This document shows, piece by piece, positions 15,001 to 20,229 of a stretch of DNA of 20,229 bases. The stretch comes from Marmoricola sp. GTDB lineage: Bacteria > Actinomycetota > Actinomycetes > Propionibacteriales > Nocardioidaceae. The translations under genes and the position numbers were made by a program. Below the pieces are notes generated by a model. The model searched no databases and was not told the DNA's origin. It worked only from the letters and a program-made list of their open reading frames with translations. The number at the start of each line of letters is the position of its first letter. The first letter of the stretch is position 1. The stretch lies in assembly GCA_030151765.1 (NCBI GenBank), contig JASLCW010000330.1, forward strand, positions 1 through 20,229, written 5' to 3'.

Positions 15001-15078
15001 ACGGTGAAGGTCACGGGCAGCGCGCCCGGCTACACGACCGTCGCCGCGACGTCCGCGAAGACCCGCAAGGTCAAGTAG
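12022..15078 (+). CDS. Secreted multidomain protein: two lamin-tail domains, propeller-like domain, three Ig-like repeats
   Basis: An exported 1018-residue protein of unknown role. From GTG 12022 the N-terminus is a signal peptide (MRSLRTPVS, hydrophobic core, cleavage after AQA near residue 30). Two lamin-tail domains follow at 37-209 and 225-397, each opening RITEFAYGG with GDGEYAELTN, GWTYDN and PNAIHVYDG-type segments. After a Pro/Gly linker, about 460-752 resembles a beta-propeller of the phytase/esterase-like kind (LSGLAFDPANSDILYAV, DSEGLTVGSDGALYITTE, NLGFEGVAF). Three Ig-like repeats end the protein (about 756-838, 839-929, 930-1018); the last is very basic. No LPXTG motif or membrane anchor is seen, so it is released or held by charge. 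An in-frame ATG at 11983 would add 13 residues before the signal peptide. A strong hairpin follows the stop. Confidence 0.88.
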   Translation: MRSLRTPVSVALTGALSAFALATTMPTAQATTGGELRITEFAYGGLATGAAGGDGEYAELTNIGDAPVDLSGWTYDNKAATPATALPLAALGTVAPGESVIVTDLSAAEFRAEWGLKASVKVLSNAKTHTLDKGPNAIHVYDGTGTEVDSVSYASGFESAKGKAGWVDAAHVGAKSDTTGWTIATAGDAEGSWTSSKGSIGSPGVSSLGGRTPASVRLAATGAMRITEFAYGGLVSSTSGGDGEYAELTNVGATPVDLTGWTYDNITATPATGLPLTSFGTVAPGESVIVTDLPAAEFRSDWGLKDSVKVLDNGKTHTLNKGPNAIHIYDGTGAEVDSVSYAAGFETAKGQSGWVDAAHVGAKSDTTGWTISTAGDSEGSWTSGKGSIGSPGASTLGMSTPDDVETGDGPGGGTPPEAPCQTEDSGPAPGTIPAGVRTWPGSASPTTIDPQCSWVTSLSGQDLSGLAFDPANSDILYAVKNKSHVYRLLRSGGGWVKDTANGWADGKDIRFPGGTGLPDSEGLTVGSDGALYITTERDNAASGVPLDSLLKFDPNSSATALVASDQWLLTGDLEGFTNADANLGFEGVAFVPDSFLTASGFRTDAGDLYKPANYPHKVTSGVFFAAVEKTGHLRAYVLNDDHTWVRLSDIDSGMAGVMDDSFDADLGRIWAHCDNTCGNATALMKIGSNGKFTVDRYYAAPANLPNYNLEGFAVAPASTATGGVREVLWADDGNRFGHSLWSGSLALDLGLDQTSTPTPTITGTPAIGGSLGADVGSWDAGVTTHYQWKDGNTVLGTDAPLALTDAALVNKTITLSVTGSRTGFADATTTAQVTIAAASLTTTTPAISGTPVVGKTLSVTVAPWGPGDVKLAYTWLAGGKPIAGATGTSLRLTSGLLGKAISVQVTGTKPGYADSSVSSTATAAVKAGTIAAKKPVITGAAKVGKRLVVRTGTWSAAGAKVTLRYQWFVNGKAIRGATKGRLKLVRSYRGKKITVKVTGSAPGYTTVAATSAKTRKVK
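12130..12648 (+). repeat. Tandem domain repeat, copy 1 (lamin-tail domain)
   Basis: First of two 519-base in-frame repeats coding for a 173-residue lamin-tail domain. Counted by eye, it differs from copy 2 at about 33 of 173 residues, roughly 81% identity, with no length change. Lamin-tail domains are Ig-like folds found in secreted bacterial proteins, often beside nucleases, phosphatases or phytase-like enzymes. Confidence 0.85.
12694..13212 (+). repeat. Tandem domain repeat, copy 2 (lamin-tail domain)
   Basis: Second 519-base copy, separated from copy 1 by 45 bases coding for a short linker. The GWVDAAHVGAKSDTTGWTI segment is unchanged between copies. Differences are concentrated just after RITEFAYGGL and in the PLAALG/PLTSFG loop. 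Confidence 0.85.
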
Positions 15079-15088
15079 CTCGACATCT

Positions 15089-15130
15089 CGCAACGGCCCG
15101 GACCCACGGACATGGGTCCGGGCCGTTGCG
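15089..15130 (+). terminator. Strong intrinsic-type hairpin after the lamin-tail protein gene
   Basis: An 18-bp perfect stem (left arm 15089-15106, right arm 15113-15130) closes a 6-base CGGACA loop, starting ten bases after the stop at 15078. The right arm is not followed by T residues, as often seen in actinobacteria. The stem length and location make this the clearest terminator in the window. Confidence 0.88.
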
Positions 15131-15305
15131 TCACCTGTTCGAGGGTGAGTCGAAGATTCCCCCGGGGGAGATTCCGGGGGAGGTCCGTCGCTCACCCGTG
15201 ACCGGGGTGCCTCCTGCACCGATATTCGGGTGAAGGCGGGGTCTCGTGTCGCTCCCCGGCGACCGCGAGCGCCCGCCACCCGTTCCCGAAAAAAGGTGCA
15301 TTCCC
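15131..15305 (+). promoter_or_regulatory. Structured 5' leader of the large surface-protein gene
   Basis: This 175-base region holds several complementary segments. CTCACCCG at 15191-15198 can pair with GGGTGAG at 15143-15149 upstream or with CGGGTGA at 15227-15233 downstream, but not both. The downstream option encloses a GGTGC-CTCCT-GCACC hairpin (15206-15220). GATTCCCCCGGGGGAG and GATTCCGGGGGAG (15155-15182) form an imperfect direct repeat with self-complementary G/C runs. GGCGGG at 15235-15240 can pair with CCCGCC at 15272-15277. AAGGTG at 15293-15298 sits seven bases before the GTG. The promoter must also lie here because of the upstream terminator, but no clear consensus was found. A switching leader is inferred; high GC makes chance pairing likely. 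Confidence 0.4.
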
Positions 15306-18300
15306 GTGGCGAAGCTGCCCTCGTCGAGGCCGTCCTCTCGACCTGCCCGTTCCCTGCCCCAGATCCTCCTCGTGGTCGTCGCCCTGCTCTTCGGAGCAGG
15401 CTGGATGGTGCCCGGTGTCGCCTCAGCTGCCGGTGGGGGCGTCCTGAACGTGACCATCACGCCGGTCGACACCAGCACCGGTGACGTGATCACCGACATC
15501 CAGGCGGGTCAGCACAGCAACCGGATCACCTATCGGGTGCAGTACTCCTGCGGTACGGCGGCCTGCGACGACACCACGATCGCCTTCGCGGGCTCGCAGC
15601 CCGATCCGAGCGGTCTGCTGCCGGCGAACACCTTCCTGATGAACTACGCCGGCTTCGTTCCGCCGCCAGGTGCTCCGGGGGCCACAGCGACGGGTGACAA
15701 CGCCAACGGCTACACCGTGCACCTCGGCAATGTCGCCGCTGGCGATGCCGGCACCTTCGAGATCGCCTACACCTTCCGTGCATCCGTCACGAACGGCGGC
15801 AATGCCTTCCCCGAGGGCGGCTTCTATCCCGACGGCTTCGCGATCAAGCAGTCGGCGACGATCGGGTCGCCGACGGCGACCGCGCCGGTGACGGCCAATG
15901 CGACGGATGTCGCGTGGCACGTGGCAGTGGGCAGTCTGAGCGGCAATGTCGCCCCGCGCTTCAACGACGGCACCAGCGCGCTGAGCGTCAACCCGGGTGT
16001 TCCGCACGAGCTGTGGCTGACCGCTTCGGCCGGCAATGTCGTCTGGTCGAGCGGCAATCACGTGAAGAGCGCGGGGGTCTACGCGGTCGGCAGTTACAAG
16101 GTGAGCGTGACCCTCCCGCCCGAGGCCGACTATGTCTCTTCAGGTGGAGGCAGCGTGGCCAACAGCGACCCGGGCACGTACGACCCCGTGACCCACACGG
16201 TTACCTGGACGCGAGGGACTCTGGCCAATCCCGACTACAACGCCCGGGGCTTCTGGGGCACGAACATCGCTTCGGGCATGAACGGCTACACCGACCTCTT
16301 CCAGCGACGGGAGATTCAGCTCTCCTATCCCGGAGCGAACTTCACCGCCGCGGACGCCACGGGCTGCAATTTCTCCGCGACTGTGCAGCCCCAGGTGCAC
16401 ATCGAGGCGACCTATCTCGACCCCGCTCACACCACGAAGACCGCTGACTTCTCGACCACCCAGACGGTCGCCTGCTGGGACCCCTTCGGCGCCATGGACG
16501 CCGAGAAGGGCCTGACCTACGGCTCCTACAACAACCCCAGCGGTTTGGTGGCCAATGGTGAGGGGCACGTCGGCGAGGGCATCGTCAGCGGCACCTATCC
16601 CAACCAGATCTATGCCGCCAACATGCCGAGCCCGGGTGGTGCGCCGATCACCAACAACGGCTGGGAGGTTCTCGTCCAGAACCTCGGCAACACCATCGGC
16701 ACCGGCACGGTCGTCGACAACGACCTGGTGAATGCCGACTACCCGGTCTGGCGGATCCGCTCCCGCAGCTATGCGGCGACCATCGAGTGGACCGCCGACG
16801 ACGGCGCCGGCAATATCACCTCCGGCAGTACTCCGGTGGTGGCCGGCGGCTCCGTCGACGCGCCCAGCGGTGGCTGGTTCAAGACCGCGAAGGTGACGGT
16901 CGCCGACATCCCGGCCGGCAAGGTGCAGGTCACCGACAACACCTCCAAGGACGCGTACGTCGACTTCCTCGCGCGCGTCTCCGACACCGCGCCGATCGGC
17001 AAGCTGCTCACCAACACCGCAACGGTGACGATGACCTATCCGACGTACCCGGCCGGGACCGTCCTCGACAAGCCGGGCGTCGGCGGCACCCCGCTCCCGG
17101 CCGTCGGCCTCAGCGAGACGGTACAGCGCACGATCCAGCTGACCCGCATCACGCCGACGATCGGTGCCGGCTTCGACTCGGTCACCGTGCCGGGCGGAGG
17201 CCTCGCCGCACCTGGTGACCCGGTCACCTACGTCATGCACGGTGCGATCACGAACCCCGAGCCCGATCACCCGATCCGGCCGCAGCTGACCTACTTCGCC
17301 CCGGTCGGCTGGAAGGTGCTGCCGAACTCGGCGTCCGTGGCCGGTGTTCCCGGCGCCACCTTCCAGTACCGCACGGTCACCGTGAGTGGTGTGCAGCGCA
17401 GTGTCGTCGTGGCGACGTGGCCGTCGGACCTCCCGCTCTCGGCCGTCAACTTCGAGCAGCTGACCGTGAAGGCGACCCCCACGCCGAGCGCCGTGCCGGG
17501 CACCTCACTGACCGCGGTGGTCTGGGTCGGCGACGCGAACAACTACTACCAGACCGCGACGAGCAACACCTGGCAGCCGACGGAGAACAGCGGCCGCTTC
17601 CGGGCGAATCCTGCCGCGGTGACGGACACGCCTGACGCCGACAACGACGGTGTGACGACCGAGTCCTTCGCCACGGCGACGAGCGGGGGCGTCCAGGTCG
17701 CGACCTCGTACGGCGTGCGCGCCGTCAAGGAGATCTGCCTGCCGGACGCCTCGGCGGCCGACGGCTGCAACTGGGTGAAGTCCACTTCGGTCCACCACTT
17801 CGTGGCACCCGGTACGACGGACCTGAAGTACCGCATCACGCTGGAGAACACCGGCAACACCGCGCTGCACAATGTCGTCGCGTACGACGTACTGCCGTAC
17901 AACAACGACCATGGACTCACCGCCGCCCAGACGCCCCGCGGTTCGACGATCCCGCTCTCACTGAACGCGGTGAGTGATGTCTCCGCGGGCATCGACCTCG
18001 CCTACACGGGTTCGACGAACCCGAGCCGGCCCGAGATCGACCCGGGCGCTGCCGGAACGGTGAACGACTGGGGAACCACGGCCGCCGGAGCGCGCGGCAT
18101 CCGCGCGACCGTCAACGGCACCCTCGCCGGCGGCGACTCGCGTTCCTTCACCTTCACCACTTCCGTTCCGAACAACGCGACCGTCGGCGATCTCGCCTGC
18201 AACAACGCGGTCGTTGATTCGAACGAGACCCTGCCGGCCGAGCCGGTCGCGGTCTGTGCCGAGATCGCCGAGGCTGACCTGGCCGTGACCGCCGGCTCCA

Positions 18301-20229
18301 ACGGTCCGCTCCAGCCGGGCCGTCCGGGCACGGTCACCTTCAAGGTGACCAACAAGGGCGGTTCGGACAACGCGCCGGCCACGGTCAAGGTGGACATCCC
18401 GGCAGGCCTGTCGGTCACCGACCTGGTGCCTGCGGGCTGGTCCTGCACGGCTCCCGGCGGCGCGACCGTACCGATCGCCGGCCCGGTCACGCTGACCTGT
18501 ACGCCGGTCGACGACAACGGCGATCCGCGCACGCTGAAGCTCAACAAGACCGAGTCCCTCGCGATCCCGGTCCAGGCAGCGGCGAACATCGGATCCGACG
18601 ATGTCTGCGCCGGCGCCGTCATCTCCGGCACGATGCACGACCCGGTGATGGCCAACAACACGGCGCAGGACTGCCGCAGCGTGGCCGCCGCCGGCGGCCT
18701 CACCATCGCCAAGGACGACGGCGTCACGGCGCTGGTCCAGGGCCAGCAGACGACGTACTCGATCAAGGTGACCAACACCCTGATCGGCGAGACCATCAAG
18801 GACGCAGTCGTCACCGACAGCCTGCCGACCGGACTGACCTTCGTCTCCGCCACGGCCGGCGGGACGGCGACCGGCCAGGACGTCAGCTGGGATCTCGCCG
18901 ATCTGGCTCCCGGCGCCAGCAAGACCGTCCAGGTGGTGGTCGATGTCGACGACGACGCACCCGCCGCGATCAGCAACACCGCGGTCGTGACGGCTCCCGA
19001 CCCGAGCGGCAGTGGCCCCGATCTGGACGGATCCAGTACGGACACGGACACCGTCGACGCACCTGCGCCGGCGCTGAGCATCGACAAGTCCTCCACACTC
19101 GATGACACCAACGGCAACGGCGTCGCGGACAAGGGCGAGACGCTGCAGTACTCGTTCGTCGTCACGAACACCGGCAATGTGCCGATCACCGGCGTCGGTG
19201 TGAATGACGACGTCGCGGCGGTCACCGGCATCACACCGGCGAGCGTGGACCTCGCGCCGGGTGACTCGCGCACCTTCTCGGCCGACACCTACGTCGTCAC
19301 TCAGGACGACGTCGACCAGGGTGAGGTCTACAACTCGGCGACGGCCGAGGGTTCGTACGGCCGTGATCGGGTGACCTCGCCGATGGATGACGACACCGTG
19401 GGTACCGTGACGCCGCTGCCCTCGCTGCGGATCGTGAAGGCTTCGAAGATCACGACCGACAAGGGCTTCCCGGGCAAGGCGGACGAGGGTGATGAGATCA
19501 CCTACACGTTCACCGTGACCAACGACGGCCTCGGTACGGCGCACGACGTCTCCGTCGTCGACCCGCTCACCGGACTCAGTGCGATCAGCCCGGCCTCCGT
19601 CGCATCGATCGCGCCCGGCGACGCCGCCGAGTTCACAGCGACGTACGACGTGACCGCGGCGGACGTGGCCGTGGGCAGCATCACCAACCAGGCAACGGCG
19701 AGCTTCACGCCGCCGACGCCGCGGGGCGGTGTGAAGCCGGCAGTCGTAACGACGCCCCCGTCCAATGTCGTCGTCGTGGGTGCTGTCCGCGCGGTCGCGC
19801 CCAAGATCAGTACGCGCGCCTCGGCTGCCAAGGTCAGCCTGCCGGTGAGCGGCAAGGGCCGCACCGGCTCGGCCACGCTGGCCGACAACGTGACCATCGA
19901 CGGCTATGTCGCCGGTGGGAGCGCACGTGGCACCGCAACGCTGTACGGCCCGGTGTCCAAGCGAAGTGCGGGCATGTGCACGACGACAGCCGCTGTTGGT
20001 ACGGTCCGGTTCGCCCTCCGCAACGGCACCATTCGTACGCCGTCGGTCAAGGTCAGCAAGCCGGGCATCTACACCTGGAGGGTGAGCACCTCCGCCGACT
20101 CGCGCAACGCCGCCGCGAGCCATGCCTGTGGGCTGGCTGCGGAGTCGACGCTGGTGCACCGTCCGGTGATCAAGAAGGTGCACATCGAGACCGGGTACGC
20201 CGGTGTCGAGCCGGGTGCCTTCTTCGCCC
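15306..20229 (+). CDS. Large secreted DUF11/DUF7507-repeat surface protein (3' partial)
   Basis: The frame stays open from GTG 15306 to the window end: at least 1641 residues, C-terminus unseen. The N-terminus is a signal peptide: basic MAKLPSSRPSSRPARS, hydrophobic core from about 20 to 35, cleavage after VASA near 41. A long beta-rich region follows with a few Cys pairs. From about 830 come DUF11-like segments (DLKYRITLENTGNTALHNVVAYDVLP near 839; DLAVTAGSNGPLQPG near 990; GLTIAKDDGVTALVQG near 1132), then two DUF7507-like units (LSIDKSSTLDDTNGNGVADKGE near 1257; LRIVKASKITTDKGF near 1375). Asp/Asn-rich DADNDG and DTNGNGVADKGE resemble calcium loops. The last part (PGIYTWRVSTSADSRNAAASHACG) is a different, unassigned domain. 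Such proteins are wall-exposed and may be sortase substrates; the anchor is outside the window. AAGGTG seven bases upstream supports the start. Confidence 0.9.
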   Translation, partial: MAKLPSSRPSSRPARSLPQILLVVVALLFGAGWMVPGVASAAGGGVLNVTITPVDTSTGDVITDIQAGQHSNRITYRVQYSCGTAACDDTTIAFAGSQPDPSGLLPANTFLMNYAGFVPPPGAPGATATGDNANGYTVHLGNVAAGDAGTFEIAYTFRASVTNGGNAFPEGGFYPDGFAIKQSATIGSPTATAPVTANATDVAWHVAVGSLSGNVAPRFNDGTSALSVNPGVPHELWLTASAGNVVWSSGNHVKSAGVYAVGSYKVSVTLPPEADYVSSGGGSVANSDPGTYDPVTHTVTWTRGTLANPDYNARGFWGTNIASGMNGYTDLFQRREIQLSYPGANFTAADATGCNFSATVQPQVHIEATYLDPAHTTKTADFSTTQTVACWDPFGAMDAEKGLTYGSYNNPSGLVANGEGHVGEGIVSGTYPNQIYAANMPSPGGAPITNNGWEVLVQNLGNTIGTGTVVDNDLVNADYPVWRIRSRSYAATIEWTADDGAGNITSGSTPVVAGGSVDAPSGGWFKTAKVTVADIPAGKVQVTDNTSKDAYVDFLARVSDTAPIGKLLTNTATVTMTYPTYPAGTVLDKPGVGGTPLPAVGLSETVQRTIQLTRITPTIGAGFDSVTVPGGGLAAPGDPVTYVMHGAITNPEPDHPIRPQLTYFAPVGWKVLPNSASVAGVPGATFQYRTVTVSGVQRSVVVATWPSDLPLSAVNFEQLTVKATPTPSAVPGTSLTAVVWVGDANNYYQTATSNTWQPTENSGRFRANPAAVTDTPDADNDGVTTESFATATSGGVQVATSYGVRAVKEICLPDASAADGCNWVKSTSVHHFVAPGTTDLKYRITLENTGNTALHNVVAYDVLPYNNDHGLTAAQTPRGSTIPLSLNAVSDVSAGIDLAYTGSTNPSRPEIDPGAAGTVNDWGTTAAGARGIRATVNGTLAGGDSRSFTFTTSVPNNATVGDLACNNAVVDSNETLPAEPVAVCAEIAEADLAVTAGSNGPLQPGRPGTVTFKVTNKGGSDNAPATVKVDIPAGLSVTDLVPAGWSCTAPGGATVPIAGPVTLTCTPVDDNGDPRTLKLNKTESLAIPVQAAANIGSDDVCAGAVISGTMHDPVMANNTAQDCRSVAAAGGLTIAKDDGVTALVQGQQTTYSIKVTNTLIGETIKDAVVTDSLPTGLTFVSATAGGTATGQDVSWDLADLAPGASKTVQVVVDVDDDAPAAISNTAVVTAPDPSGSGPDLDGSSTDTDTVDAPAPALSIDKSSTLDDTNGNGVADKGETLQYSFVVTNTGNVPITGVGVNDDVAAVTGITPASVDLAPGDSRTFSADTYVVTQDDVDQGEVYNSATAEGSYGRDRVTSPMDDDTVGTVTPLPSLRIVKASKITTDKGFPGKADEGDEITYTFTVTNDGLGTAHDVSVVDPLTGLSAISPASVASIAPGDAAEFTATYDVTAADVAVGSITNQATASFTPPTPRGGVKPAVVTTPPSNVVVVGAVRAVAPKISTRASAAKVSLPVSGKGRTGSATLADNVTIDGYVAGGSARGTATLYGPVSKRSAGMCTTTAAVGTVRFALRNGTIRTPSVKVSKPGIYTWRVSTSADSRNAAASHACGLAAESTLVHRPVIKKVHIETGYAGVEPGAFFA

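Noticed and set aside
13663..15279. A 538-codon minus-strand open frame across the lamin-tail protein gene and the 18-bp hairpin.
   Set aside because: Low-complexity RG/RR protein, no family motif; it crosses a clear terminator and is antisense to a well-supported gene.
17958..20183. A 741-codon open frame on the minus strand.
   Set aside because: It lies entirely opposite the DUF11-type gene. Its protein is Arg/Gly/Asp-rich without domains and its openness is a by-product of strong GC codon bias.

Overview
The window reads as the chromosome of a high-GC actinobacterium, most like a Nocardioides or related Propionibacteriales organism. This is an inference from strong G/C third-position bias, frequent ATGA and GTGA stop/start overlaps, GTG starts, hairpins without T-runs, and two secreted proteins built from Ig-like and DUF11-type repeats. 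Every gene called is on the + strand. No tRNA, rRNA, CRISPR array, integrase or insertion sequence was seen.

Region A (1-3459) is the end of an oligopeptide/dipeptide-type ABC transporter operon. It holds a 5'-truncated OppD/DppD-like ATPase, an OppF/DppF-like ATPase, a small alpha/beta-hydrolase-fold protein with a degenerate active site, and an M20 metallopeptidase. Each stop codon overlaps the next start. The permease genes, if present, lie upstream of the window.

Region B (3460-10116) follows an AT-rich promoter-like gap. It holds six tightly packed or overlapping genes: an EthD-domain protein, a class I/II PLP aminotransferase, an SDR oxidoreductase, an MBL-fold hydrolase, a family-5 solute-binding protein with no signal peptide, and a YtcJ-type amidohydrolase. 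A and B together look like an uptake-and-degradation locus for a peptide-, amide- or carbamate-like compound. The substrate cannot be read from the sequence.

Region C (10117-11912) looks like an accessory insertion. It has a 257-base gap rich in TTGCA-type motifs, a Fic-family protein carrying both the catalytic Fic motif and an N-terminal inhibitory motif, and a small two-helix membrane protein.

Region D (11913-20229) encodes two large exported proteins. The first has two near-identical lamin-tail domains, a beta-propeller-like domain and three Ig-like repeats, and ends at a perfect 18-bp hairpin. The second is a DUF11/DUF7507-type surface protein of at least 1641 residues that runs off the window. 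The two genes share a similar sequence just before their GTG starts. The second also has a GC-rich leader able to form mutually exclusive stems.

The points most worth following up are the leaderless-peptide solute-binding protein inside the enzyme operon, the Fic gene with its repeated upstream motif, the switch-like leader at 15131-15305, and the shared start-site motif of the two surface genes.
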